Origin: JAPPHA01 sp965220985
GTDB lineage: Bacteria; Pseudomonadota; Alphaproteobacteria; Rhodobacterales; Rhodobacteraceae
Length of the DNA: 64,000 nucleotides
Direction of reading: 5' to 3'
Assembly (NCBI GenBank): GCA_965220985.1
Contig: OZ244854.1
Span: 2,480,001 to 2,544,000, forward strand
Shown: piece after piece, positions 9,532 to 18,007 of the stretch
Numbering within the stretch: the stretch's first letter is position 1
Layout: the number at the start of each line of letters is the position of its first letter
Made by a program: the position numbers and the translations under genes
The notes under the pieces: model-generated
The model's input: only the letters and a program-made list of their open reading frames with translations
What the model was told of the DNA's origin: nothing
Database searches by the model: none

Positions 9532-9792
9532 ATGACAGTAATCAAGAGGCATACACGTCGAAGCGGCTCATTTTTCAAGGCGATTTTGAAGGTTATTGAG
9601 TATGTTGTAGGGATTGGATTTCTGACTATTTTTGTTTTCGCTTTTGTCAGACATTTCAGGAATGCGGCAGAAATTGGTGAATTGGGTAAGGAAATTTTCT
9701 ATACGGTTGTCATTGTTCTCATTGCCATAATCATCAATTTTGTTAGCAAAAATTTCAACATTGAATTGGGCGGTGACGGTGATGGAGATTGA
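9532..9792 (+). CDS. Small two-helix membrane protein, AT-rich
   Basis: An 86-residue protein of unknown function. Residues about 22-42 (VIEYVVGIGFLTIFVFAFV) and 60-75 (TVVIVLIAIIINFV) are membrane segments; the N-terminus is basic (IKRHTRRSG) and the C-terminus acidic and glycine-rich (GGDGDGD). The ATG at 9532 is preceded by AAGG about 10 bases away. Codon choice is clearly more AT-rich than in both flanking operons (many AAA, ATT, TTT codons), which suggests recent acquisition. It stands alone, between dctM and the antiporter operon. Confidence 0.6.
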   Translation: MTVIKRHTRRSGSFFKAILKVIEYVVGIGFLTIFVFAFVRHFRNAAEIGELGKEIFYTVVIVLIAIIINFVSKNFNIELGGDGDGD

Positions 9793-10187
9793 TAGTCTCA
9801 ATTTTTCTGTCTGTGATCTGATTCGCTGACCGAGACACCACGGAATGTCTGTTGGCGATGGTGGATTTGCGATGGGAGGGCGGTCGTGAATCGATGATGC
9901 TCAACAGGCATCCTTGCAATTCACGGCACTGCGGCGATTGGCTTCGTTGCACCCAGCGAACGCTACATTTTCCCAAGCACGAATGTCACCAACGGGCGAC
10001 GCACGGCTTGCCCTCGACGAACAAGCCGATGCGGGACAGATAGGGTGCGGGATCGGTCGTGTTGCGATTCGAACGGGCATGGTGGCCTGGAGTCCAACGT
10101 GATCGGGCATGACTTCCAACTTGCTTCCCTTGAAGCAATGTTGCAACAGATTGGCATGGAACAAAGAGCATGCAAGGTCATGTCGCG
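9793..10187. promoter_or_regulatory. Region upstream of the antiporter operon, with a perfect inverted repeat
   Basis: About 390 bases with no convincing gene. At 10121-10138 there is a perfect 7-bp inverted repeat, TTGCTTC-CCTT-GAAGCAA, followed by GTTGCAAC, just upstream of mnhE. It could be an operator or leader hairpin for the operon; no promoter was identified with confidence. Confidence 0.35.
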
Positions 10188-10676
10188 ATGAGGTTGGTTT
10201 TCTCTGCCGCCTTGCTTGCTGGCCTGTGGCTGCTGATGTCCGGCGTCTACAAGAGCCTGGTCATCATTCTCGGAGCGTTGTCGGTCGCGCTCGTCCTTTA
10301 CGTGGTGCGACGGATGGACGAGGCTGATCAAGACCGCCTCGCATTCGCCGTTCGTCCGATCAAATTGCTCTGGTACTTGGGGTGGCTGCTGATCGAAATC
10401 GCGAAAGCCAACTGGAGCGTCGCGAAGCTGATCTTGATTCCGCGGATGGGCCTTCGCCAAGTGATCTTCGACGTGCCAAGCACGCAGACGACCGATGTCG
10501 GCCGCACCACCTTCGCCAACTCGATCACCCTGACACCAGGAACGATCTCGGTCGAAACCGTCGAGGAGACCGGCGTGATCCAGGTGCACGCTGTCGCCTA
10601 TGATGAGGATGTCCCGGACGCACTGGCAGACATGGACAGGCGGGTGACGGCGGTCGAATCCGGGAAGGGCTTGTGA
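10188..10676 (+). CDS. mnhE: Mrp/Mnh-type antiporter subunit E
   Basis: Membrane subunit of the multisubunit monovalent cation/proton antiporter. The 162-residue form starting at ATG 10188 (MRLVFSAALLAGLWLLMSG) matches the family's usual N-terminus and has AAGG 10 bases upstream; an ATG at 10170 would add six residues. Two or three N-terminal helices are followed by a soluble domain with the MnhE hallmark ANSITLTPGTISVE. The stop overlaps the mnhF start by one base (TGATG). First gene of a ten-gene operon. Confidence 0.93.
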   Translation: MRLVFSAALLAGLWLLMSGVYKSLVIILGALSVALVLYVVRRMDEADQDRLAFAVRPIKLLWYLGWLLIEIAKANWSVAKLILIPRMGLRQVIFDVPSTQTTDVGRTTFANSITLTPGTISVETVEETGVIQVHAVAYDEDVPDALADMDRRVTAVESGKGL

Positions 10677-10984
10677 TGTTTGCCGTCGCAGCCTTTGCCA
10701 TTGGTGTCGCGATGGTCCTGACGTTCGTGCGCCTTTGCGCGGGGCCAACGCTCTACGATCGCGTGGCCGCGCTCAATGCATTCGGCACGGAAACGGTTCT
10801 TCTGATCGGCGTCTTGGGGTTTCTGACCGGTCGCCCTGACTTCCTCGACATTGCGCTGCTCTATGCACTGATCAATTTCGTCGGAACAATCGCCGTTCTG
10901 AAGTTCTTTCGCTATCGGGCAATCGGCGACCACGTCTCGGAACGCAGCGCTGATGGCACGCAAGGCGAGGAGCTTCCGTCGTGA
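10676..10984 (+). CDS. mnhF: Mrp/Mnh-type antiporter subunit F
   Basis: A 102-residue, three-helix subunit. It carries the MnhF sequence RLCAGPTLYDRVAALNAFGT between helices 1 and 2 and LDIALLYALINFVGTIAVLKF in helix 3. A GTG at 10673 would add one residue; the ATG overlapping the mnhE stop is preferred. The stop overlaps mnhG by 4 bases, typical of translational coupling. Confidence 0.93.
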   Translation: MFAVAAFAIGVAMVLTFVRLCAGPTLYDRVAALNAFGTETVLLIGVLGFLTGRPDFLDIALLYALINFVGTIAVLKFFRYRAIGDHVSERSADGTQGEELPS

Positions 10985-11349
10985 ACTACGCCGCGCTCAT
11001 CGACGGTCTCAGTTGGATCTTGATCCTGTCGGGATCGATCTTTCTCGTGATCGGGGCTTTCGGAATGGTGCGGTTCCCGGATTTCTGGTCGAGGCTTCAC
11101 GCGCTTTCGGTCCTCGATTCGGCCGGCGTTCTGTTGCTGCTCGCGGGACTGTGCATGCAGGGCGGCTGGTCGCTGATCACCGCCAAGCTGATCGTCATCG
11201 CCGTGTTCCTTCTGTTGACCGGACCGACCGCCACGCACGCGCTGGCGAACGCCGCGTTGGTGTCGGGACTCCGACCGGATGCCGAAACGGAGCCGTCGAG
11301 CGCGGACGCCAAACCGTCTGATGCCGCTGATGCGGGCACGGAAGGCTGA
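10981..11349 (+). CDS. mnhG: Mrp/Mnh-type antiporter subunit G
   Basis: A 122-residue, three-helix subunit starting with GTG in a GTGA overlap with mnhF. It shows the MnhG pattern GAFGMVRFPDFWSRLHALS and LTGPTATHALANAA. The C-terminal tail is polar and acidic (ETEPSSADAKPSDAAD). A 20-base gap separates it from the next gene. Confidence 0.93.
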   Translation: MNYAALIDGLSWILILSGSIFLVIGAFGMVRFPDFWSRLHALSVLDSAGVLLLLAGLCMQGGWSLITAKLIVIAVFLLLTGPTATHALANAALVSGLRPDAETEPSSADAKPSDAADAGTEG

Positions 11350-11369
11350 GGGCAGGGGGCAAGCAAGGC

Positions 11370-11930
11370 ATGTCGGACACCCTCATCAACATCTTTCTGT
11401 TCACCATGCTGAGCGCGACAGCGCTCGCGATCGTGCGGGTTCGACACCTGTTTGCCGTCATCATGCTCTTCGGGGTTTTCAGCCTGCTCTCGGCACTGCT
11501 GTTCGTGACCCTCGATGCTGTCGATGTCGCCTTCACGGAGGCGGCCGTCGGAGCGGGCATATCGACGGTTCTCATGCTCGGAACCGTCGCCCTGACCAAC
11601 AGGAACGAGCGATACACGGCGCGCAGGAAACAGGTCTGGGCCCTGCCACTGGTCCTCCTGACCGCTGCTGTCCTCGTCTACGGAACCCTCGACATGCCGG
11701 GTTTCGGTCATCCCGACACGCCGGCACAGCTACACGTCGCGCCGCACTACATCACGCAGACGCCAAGCGAGATCGGAATTCCCAATGTCGTGACGGCAGT
11801 TCTGGCCAGCTACCGGGGGTATGACACGCTCGGCGAGGTGGCCGTCATCTTCACCGCAGGCGTCGGCGTGCTGCTGCTCATCAGCGGCCTTGGCATTCGT
11901 CGGCGTCGGGACGAGGATGGAGACGGATAA
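11370..11930 (+). CDS. MbhD/MrpA C-terminal-like antiporter subunit (DUF4040 type)
   Basis: A 186-residue membrane protein corresponding to the C-terminal part of classical MrpA, here a separate gene as in many alphaproteobacteria and archaea (MbhD, with an MbhE-like second part). The first 80 residues have three helices with AIVRVRHLFAVIMLFGVFSLL, and DAVDVAFTEAAVGAGISTVL is the MbhD signature. The second half (ASYRGYDTLGEVAVIFTAG) matches the MbhE/MrpA C-terminal segment. The stop overlaps the mnhB start by one base. Confidence 0.85.
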   Translation: MSDTLINIFLFTMLSATALAIVRVRHLFAVIMLFGVFSLLSALLFVTLDAVDVAFTEAAVGAGISTVLMLGTVALTNRNERYTARRKQVWALPLVLLTAAVLVYGTLDMPGFGHPDTPAQLHVAPHYITQTPSEIGIPNVVTAVLASYRGYDTLGEVAVIFTAGVGVLLLISGLGIRRRRDEDGDG

Positions 11931-12370
11931 TGCGCCACCACCTCATCCTGCGGACGATCTCTAAGCTGCTCATCGGAACCATCGTGCTCTTCGCACTGTA
12001 TGTTCAGTTCCACGGGGACTACTCGCCCGGCGGAGGGTTTCAGGCTGGCGTCATTTTTGCTGTCGCATTCATCCTTCACGGGATCGTCTTCGGACTCGCA
12101 ACGGTCCAAAGGGTGTTTCCGCCCTGGCTTGTTCACAAGTTCGCGGCGGTCGGTTTCCTGATCTATGCCGGAACCGGAGTGGCCTCGATGCTGCTCGGCC
12201 ATGCCTACCTGGACTACGGGGCGTTCACGCCCGACCATCCGTCGCACGGTGAGCATTACGGAATTCTCGTCATCGAACTCGGGGTCGGCGTGACAGTCGC
12301 AACCGTCATGATCGCCGTGTACTACGCCTTCGCGGGCCGACCGCCGGCGATCGAAGACGAAGACTGGTAG
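11930..12370 (+). CDS. mnhB: Mrp/Mnh-type antiporter subunit B
   Basis: A 146-residue, four-helix subunit. The MnhB/MbhF signature HGDYSPGGGFQAGVIFAVAF is present near residues 33-52, and HYGILVIELGVGVTVA lies in the last helix. It overlaps the previous stop by one base and is followed 17 bases later by mnhC. Confidence 0.95.
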   Translation: MRHHLILRTISKLLIGTIVLFALYVQFHGDYSPGGGFQAGVIFAVAFILHGIVFGLATVQRVFPPWLVHKFAAVGFLIYAGTGVASMLLGHAYLDYGAFTPDHPSHGEHYGILVIELGVGVTVATVMIAVYYAFAGRPPAIEDEDW

Positions 12371-12387
12371 GCGAACGGGTCGAGCGC

Positions 12388-12816
12388 ATGCCAAGCTGGG
12401 AATACATCACCGATCACGCCAACTACTGGCTGTTCATCCTGCTGATGATGACGGGCTTCTACATCGTCGTCTCGCGCGGAAACCTGGTCAAGAAGGTTGT
12501 CGGGCTGGGAATTTTTCAGATTTCGGTCTTCATGCTCTACATTTCGATCGGCAAGATCAGCGGGGGCACGGCACCGATTCTTCCGATGGATCTCGTGGTT
12601 GATCCCGATGTCCACTACTCGAATCCCCTTCCGCATGTCCTGATCCTGACCGCGATCGTCGTCGGGGTGGCGACCACGGCTCTCGCGCTCGCGCTCATCG
12701 TCAGGATTCACGAGGAATACGGAACCATCGAAGAGGACAATATCCTCGAGATTGAAAGAGACATGGTCAGGGAAGAGAATTCTCTGCATGGCGATGCGAT
12801 GGGCGGACGCGGCTGA
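12388..12816 (+). CDS. mnhC: Mrp/Mnh-type antiporter subunit C
   Basis: A 142-residue NuoK-like subunit with three helices. GFYIVVSRGNLVKKVVGLGIFQISV and the stretch PLPHVLILTAIVVGVATTALALAL match MnhC; the conserved Asn of NPLPHVL is present. The C-terminal tail is acidic. The TGA overlaps the next ATG by one base. Confidence 0.93.
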   Translation: MPSWEYITDHANYWLFILLMMTGFYIVVSRGNLVKKVVGLGIFQISVFMLYISIGKISGGTAPILPMDLVVDPDVHYSNPLPHVLILTAIVVGVATTALALALIVRIHEEYGTIEEDNILEIERDMVREENSLHGDAMGGRG

Positions 12817-14354
12817 TGGCAGTCGACACAGCCCAGCACGTTTCGCTGTCGTTGGCGGATCACCTGCCGATTCTGGTGGTCGTGGTGCCATTCATGGCAG
12901 CGCCCGTGGCTGTGCTGATCGGCAACCGGAACGCCGCCCAAGTCATCGCATTTCTTGCGGCGTTGACGAGCCTCGTCGTGTCGTCGCTGCTGCTCATGGA
13001 AGTCATCGACGGTGGCTACATCTCCTATCATGTCGGCGGGTGGCCGCCGCCTATCGGAATCGAGTATCGGATCGATGCTGCCAATGCCTTTGTCCTGCTC
13101 CTGATTTCCGCAATCGGGGTTGTCGTTCTGCCGTATGCGTTCACCAGCATCGACCACGAGATACCGAAGCGGCATCACTGCCTGGTCTATGCCTGCTTTC
13201 TCCTGTGCTTCTGCGGCCTGCTCGGCATCGTTGCGACCGGTGACGGTTTCAATGTCTTCGTCTTTCTCGAGATATCGGCCCTGTCGACCTACATTCTCGT
13301 CGCGCAAGGGTCGCATCGAGACAAACGTGCCCTGACAGCCGCCTACGACTACCTGATCATGGGAACGATCGGGGCGACTTTCTTCCTGATCGGCCTGGGC
13401 ATGCTCTACATGATGACCGGGACGCTCAACATGGCGGATCTGGCGGATCGAATTGCCGCGCAGGGACCCAATCGAACCATCATTGCAGCGTTTGCCTTCA
13501 TCGTGGTCGGCATCGGACTGAAGGTGGCGATCTTTCCGCTGCACATGTGGTTGCCCTACGCCTACGGTTACGCCCCGTCTGCCGTCACCGTCTTTCTGTC
13601 GGCGACTGCGACCAAGGCTGCCGTCCTGGTGTTGCTGCGGTTTCTGTTTTCGGTCTTTCAACCGGATTTTGTCATCGGCACGATGGCGCCGGAACTCGTC
13701 CTGTTGCCTCTGGCCGCCGTGGCCATGATCGTCATGTCGGTCATTGCCCTGTTCCAGAACGAACTCAAGCGCATGCTCGCCTATTCGAGCCTGGCGCACG
13801 TCGGGTATCTCCTGCTCGGCATCGCCCTGATGAATGTCGAGGGCCTCGCCGCCACCGTGATTCACCTCTTCAACCACGGCATCTCCAAGGCGCTCCTGTT
13901 CATGGGTGCCGGAGCTCTCGTCATTCGGATCGGCTCGACCTTCTACGACGACATCGCGGGCATGGGTCGGTCGATGCCGTTCACATCAGCGGCGATGGTC
14001 ATCGGCGGTCTCAGCCTGATCGGTGTTCCAGGGACTGCCGGATTCGTCAGCAAATGGCTGCTGATAACCGCATCATTCGAGCGCGGTTGGTGGTTCGTGG
14101 TGATCTTCGTCGTCCTGTCGACCCTGTTGACGGTCGCCAATGTCTGGCGGGTTTTCGAGGTTCTGTATCTCAAGGCGCTCCCGGAGGGTCGAACGCAGGA
14201 CGGACATCGCGATGCGCCCATGTCGATCATCGTTCCCGCCTGGATCATCGCCATCGCCTGCATCTGGTTCGGCATCGACACAGACCTGACACTGGGGTCA
14301 GCGCGAACTGCTGCCGAGAGCCTGTTGTCGGGCAGTCTCGGCATGGCGAACTGA
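12816..14354 (+). CDS. mnhD: Proton-pumping antiporter subunit D
   Basis: A 512-residue, about 14-helix protein of the NuoL/M/N-MrpA/D family that forms a proton channel. The key segment GLKVAIFPLHMWLPYAYGYAP holds the conserved Lys and His, and FLSATATKAAVLVLLRF has the next channel Lys. LAYSSLAHVGYLLLG and HLFNHGISKALLFMGAG are also typical. It is the first of three such large subunits in the operon; which one is the exact equivalent of MrpD is not certain. Confidence 0.93.
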   Translation: MAVDTAQHVSLSLADHLPILVVVVPFMAAPVAVLIGNRNAAQVIAFLAALTSLVVSSLLLMEVIDGGYISYHVGGWPPPIGIEYRIDAANAFVLLLISAIGVVVLPYAFTSIDHEIPKRHHCLVYACFLLCFCGLLGIVATGDGFNVFVFLEISALSTYILVAQGSHRDKRALTAAYDYLIMGTIGATFFLIGLGMLYMMTGTLNMADLADRIAAQGPNRTIIAAFAFIVVGIGLKVAIFPLHMWLPYAYGYAPSAVTVFLSATATKAAVLVLLRFLFSVFQPDFVIGTMAPELVLLPLAAVAMIVMSVIALFQNELKRMLAYSSLAHVGYLLLGIALMNVEGLAATVIHLFNHGISKALLFMGAGALVIRIGSTFYDDIAGMGRSMPFTSAAMVIGGLSLIGVPGTAGFVSKWLLITASFERGWWFVVIFVVLSTLLTVANVWRVFEVLYLKALPEGRTQDGHRDAPMSIIVPAWIIAIACIWFGIDTDLTLGSARTAAESLLSGSLGMAN

Positions 14355-14366
14355 GGATCGATCGCG

Positions 14367-15887
14367 ATGGTGGCAGCCCTGTCCATTGAGGTCTGGATTT
14401 ACCTGGCGCTGCTGATTCCGGCCGCCGCCGCCCTGGGGAATTTCGTGCTCAGGGATCGTCCCGACACCCGCGACGGCATGACCTTTGTCGCAGCCGTTGT
14501 GACCTTCGGTTGCGTCGTTGCCGTTGTCAGCGCATCGGGCGGTGCGAGTCTCGACGCGTTCAGCCTGATCGAGGTTTTCCCGGGCCTTGCGATCGCTTTT
14601 CACGTCGAACCGTTGGGGCTCCTGTTCGCGCTGATCGGGTCGGGCCTGTGGGTCGTGACCCATGTTTACGGCATCGGCTACATGCGCGGGAACAACGAAC
14701 GGAATCATGCGCAGTTCTTCGCGTTTTTCTCCATCGCCATCATGAGCACGATGGGCGTCGCTTTCGCGGCAAACATGTTCACCCTGTTCCTGTTCTACGA
14801 GATCCTCACGATCTCGACCTATCCCCTTGTCGTGCACAAGGGGACGCCCGAAGCGATCAAGGGAGGTCGCACCTATCTCGGCGTCCTTCTGTTCACCTCG
14901 ATCTGCATCCAGATGCCAGCGATCATCTGGACATGGGTTGCATCGGGAACCCTCGACTTCCGCCTCGGCGGTATCCTTGCAGGACACATCACCGGCTGGG
15001 AGGTTCCCTTGCTGCTCGGGCTTTATGCCTTTGGCATCGGGAAGGCCGCCTTGCTGCCCTTCCATCGCTGGCTCCCGGCCGCGATGGTTGCACCGACCCC
15101 GGTCTCGGCCCTGCTTCATGCGGTCGCGGTCGTGAAGGCCGGCGTGTTCACCATGCTCAAGATCGGCGTCTACATCTTCGGCATCGACTTGCTCGCGAAC
15201 ACCGGGGCGTCCCAGTGGTTGATGTGGTTGGCGGCGTATTCGATCCTGGCGGCATCGGTCGTTGCCATGTTTCAGGACAATCTCAAGCGCAGGCTGGCCT
15301 ACTCGACGGTCAGCCAGCTGTCCTACATCACGCTGGGCATGGCGCTCGCGACATCGATGGGGGTTCTCGGCGGCGGTTTGCACATCGCGACGCACGCTCT
15401 TGGGAAAATCACTCTGTTCATGTGCGCGGGTTCGATTTACGTCGCGACCCACAAGACCGAGATCAGCGACATGTCGGGATTGGGGCGAGCGATGCCGTTG
15501 ACCTTCGGCGCCTTCCTGATCGGTGCGTTGTCGATCATCGGTCTGCCGCCTTTGGGTGGGACCTGGTCGAAGTGGCTTCTCGCCATCGGCGCTGCCGATA
15601 CAGGGCAACTGGCAATCATCGCGGTGCTGATGATCAGTTCGGCCCTCAACGTTGCCTACCTGCTCCCGCTGGTTGCGCGCGGGTTCTTTCTGCCCGCCCC
15701 GGATTCGGGCCAGTCGAATGCCGACGACTCGGCAACGACGGGTCGAACGGGGTGGCGTCAGCAGATTCGCGAGGCGCCGCTGTTTTGCTGGCTGCCGCCG
15801 GCTCTGACGGCGGTGGGTTGCCTCGTGCTGTTTCTGTATGCCGATTCCGTTCGTGATTTCCTCTTGCCGATTGCGATGGGCCAATGA
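14367..15887 (+). CDS. Second proton-pumping subunit, MrpA/D (NuoL-like) family
   Basis: A 506-residue polytopic protein starting at ATG 14367, 12 bases after the previous stop. VTHVYGIGYMRGNNERN resembles the NuoL/MrpA N-terminal part, and GKAALLPFHRWLPAAMVAPTPVSALLHAVAVVKAG is the channel motif with its Lys, His and second Lys. LAYSTVSQLSYITLGMAL and HALGKITLFMCAG follow. It probably replaces the N-terminal domain of classical MrpA, whose C-terminal part is the separate gene at 11370. The stop overlaps the next gene by 4 bases. Confidence 0.9.
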   Translation: MVAALSIEVWIYLALLIPAAAALGNFVLRDRPDTRDGMTFVAAVVTFGCVVAVVSASGGASLDAFSLIEVFPGLAIAFHVEPLGLLFALIGSGLWVVTHVYGIGYMRGNNERNHAQFFAFFSIAIMSTMGVAFAANMFTLFLFYEILTISTYPLVVHKGTPEAIKGGRTYLGVLLFTSICIQMPAIIWTWVASGTLDFRLGGILAGHITGWEVPLLLGLYAFGIGKAALLPFHRWLPAAMVAPTPVSALLHAVAVVKAGVFTMLKIGVYIFGIDLLANTGASQWLMWLAAYSILAASVVAMFQDNLKRRLAYSTVSQLSYITLGMALATSMGVLGGGLHIATHALGKITLFMCAGSIYVATHKTEISDMSGLGRAMPLTFGAFLIGALSIIGLPPLGGTWSKWLLAIGAADTGQLAIIAVLMISSALNVAYLLPLVARGFFLPAPDSGQSNADDSATTGRTGWRQQIREAPLFCWLPPALTAVGCLVLFLYADSVRDFLLPIAMGQ

Positions 15888-16306
15888 CGCAGGATCAGGA
15901 CAGCAAGGCCGGAGGATCGGTCATGGAACCAGGCAGAGAGTCCGAGGCAATCGGGCAAGCAGTGGGCGGCAGTTCCGGGCGTAAAGGCGATGCCACGGGA
16001 TTGGCCAAGGCATTCGGGTGGTTCGAGCGCATCGGCAATCAGTCGACCATCGTTTGGGGGTTGGCGGCTGTTTGCGTTCTGCTCGTGGTGCTCGAGCTGA
16101 GCTTCGTCGAGCACAAGGCAGAAGGGATCAAGGCGATTGTCGGGATCTACGCGATCGCGGGCCTCGTGATGTTGAGCGCAATCGTCGTTCTCGCGCGCGG
16201 TGTCAGGGCCATGCTCGGACGCCCCGAGGATCACTATGGCGAACGCGGTTTCGACGACGAAGATCATCCCACCGATCAGCTTGGCGTCGCCGAGAGGGAT
16301 GGCTGA
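15884..16306 (+). CDS. Small two-helix membrane protein inside the antiporter operon
   Basis: A 140-residue protein of unknown function, translationally coupled to its neighbour (ATGA overlap at 15884-15887). The first 50 residues are polar and probably cytoplasmic; two membrane segments follow (TIVWGLAAVCVLLVVLEL and AIVGIYAIAGLVMLSAIVVL) with the motif SFVEHKAEGIKAI between them. The C-terminus is acidic. Its position between two proton-pumping subunits suggests an accessory or assembly subunit; this is inference from context only. Confidence 0.8.
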   Translation: MTQDQDSKAGGSVMEPGRESEAIGQAVGGSSGRKGDATGLAKAFGWFERIGNQSTIVWGLAAVCVLLVVLELSFVEHKAEGIKAIVGIYAIAGLVMLSAIVVLARGVRAMLGRPEDHYGERGFDDEDHPTDQLGVAERDG

Positions 16307-16307
16307 G

Positions 16308-18005
16308 ATGGTGTTTCCGACCGCATTTCTGTTCCTTGTTTCGGCCTGCATCCTGCCTTTTGTTGGCTCGGTCCGGCTCAGGGCAGCCTTGCTTCTTGCC
16401 GTTCCGGCGATCGCTGCCTGGATGGTCATGGCCGCGCCGGTCGGAGCGCATCTTCAGATCGAACTGTTCGGGCTCGAACTCGAGTTGATGAGGGTCGATG
16501 GCCTCTCCCGCGTGTTCGCGCTGATCTTCTGCATCGCGGCATTCCTGTGCAACCTCTATGCATGGCACGTGCAGGACCGGGTCCAGCAGATCGCCGCTCT
16601 GATATACGCCGGTGCGGCGATCGGGGCCGTCTTTGCCGGCGATCTCGTCAGCCTCTTCCTCTATTGGGAAGCGACGGCGCTGGCGTCGGTGTTTCTGATC
16701 TGGGCGCGTCGCACGACGGGCGCCTACCATTCAGGCATGCGGTATCTCATCATCCAGATCGGCTCCGGACTTCTGCTGTTCTCGGGCGTTCTGTTGCTTC
16801 TGCGGGGCGGTCATTCGCTGGAGTTCGACGCGATGACGCTCGGGTCTCTGGCGACTTGGCTGATATTCCTGGCCTTTGGCGTCAAGTGCGCCTTCCCCTT
16901 GCTGCACTACTGGCTGCCCGACAGCTACCCGGCCGCGACCGTCACGGGCACCGTCATTCTGTCGGTCTTCACGACGAAGATGGCGGTCTACGCACTTGCT
17001 CGCGGATTCCCCGGGACCGAAATCCTGATCTACATTGGCACGATCATGGCGGTTTTCCCAGTCTTGCTTGCCCAGATCGAAAACGATCTGAGGCGGGTGC
17101 TCGCCTACGCGCTGAACAGCCAATTGGGCTTCATGGTCGTCGGCGTCGGGATCGGCACGGAAATGGCCTTGAACGGAACCGTCTCGCACGCATTGGTCGG
17201 GATTCTCTACACGGCATTGCTGTTCATGGCGGTGGGAGCCGTTCTGTTCCGGACCGGGACCTCGAAGGCATCGGAACTGGGTGGGCTGTATCGATCCATG
17301 CCGTTGACTGCGCTGTTTTGCATCGTTGGATCTGCGTCAATATCGGCCGTGCCGCTGTTCTGCGGGTTCGTGACCAAGGCCCTGATCTTTTACGAGATCG
17401 AAAAGGCGCACATGTCGCTGGTCTGGCTGTGTCTGATTTTTGCATCCGCCGGGGCCGTGGCGCATTCGGGAATCAGGCTGCCGTACCTAGCATTCTTCGC
17501 CCAGGACAGCGGCAAGCGACCTGCCGAGGCTCCGACCAACATGCTTCTTGCCATGGGGCTGACAGCCGTGATCTGCATGCTGATCGGCATACAACCGCAG
17601 TTCCTCTACGGCCTGCTCCCCCACGAGGTTCATTACCAGCCGTACACGATAGCGCATGTCGTGGGTCAGCTTGAATTGGTGGTGTTCGCGATGCTGGCAT
17701 TCTGCCTGCTTGCGCGCGTTGGAATGGTCCTGCCGCCGATGCGCGGGATCACTCTCGATGTCGATTCGATCTGCCGAACTTTGCTGCCGCGAGCCCTTCG
17801 ACCGGTCATGCGGCTCTGGGCTGTGGCAGTGGACCGAACTGCGCGTGGTGTGGACTCCGCGGGCCGTGGCGTCGTCGATGCGCTCTATCACTCGCGCGGA
17901 CCCGAAAACATTCTCGGACGGTCGTGGCCGACCGGATCGATGGCCCTGTTCGTGGTTGGAGTGCTCGTCTGGGTGCTGGTGGTGGCCTATCTGGCGGGAC
18001 GCTGA
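16308..18005 (+). CDS. Third proton-pumping subunit, NuoM/NuoN/MrpD-like
   Basis: A 565-residue polytopic protein. The start chosen is ATG 16308, nine bases after GAGAGGG; an in-frame ATG at 16299 is immediately behind that site and less likely. The channel motif appears as GVKCAFPLLHYWLPDSYPAA, with FTTKMAVYALARGF and LAYALNSQLGFMVVG further on. The C-terminal 100 residues, with DRTARGVDSAGRGVVDALY, are longer than in a minimal MrpD. It ends the operon, 2 bases from the end of the convergent permease gene. Confidence 0.88.
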   Translation: MVFPTAFLFLVSACILPFVGSVRLRAALLLAVPAIAAWMVMAAPVGAHLQIELFGLELELMRVDGLSRVFALIFCIAAFLCNLYAWHVQDRVQQIAALIYAGAAIGAVFAGDLVSLFLYWEATALASVFLIWARRTTGAYHSGMRYLIIQIGSGLLLFSGVLLLLRGGHSLEFDAMTLGSLATWLIFLAFGVKCAFPLLHYWLPDSYPAATVTGTVILSVFTTKMAVYALARGFPGTEILIYIGTIMAVFPVLLAQIENDLRRVLAYALNSQLGFMVVGVGIGTEMALNGTVSHALVGILYTALLFMAVGAVLFRTGTSKASELGGLYRSMPLTALFCIVGSASISAVPLFCGFVTKALIFYEIEKAHMSLVWLCLIFASAGAVAHSGIRLPYLAFFAQDSGKRPAEAPTNMLLAMGLTAVICMLIGIQPQFLYGLLPHEVHYQPYTIAHVVGQLELVVFAMLAFCLLARVGMVLPPMRGITLDVDSICRTLLPRALRPVMRLWAVAVDRTARGVDSAGRGVVDALYHSRGPENILGRSWPTGSMALFVVGVLVWVLVVAYLAGR

Positions 18006-18007
18006 CC

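Noticed and set aside
14298..15884. Long minus-strand open frame (528 codons) opposite the second antiporter pumping subunit
   Set aside because: Composition dominated by R, Q, D, G and H, with no domain; the plus-strand gene is certain.
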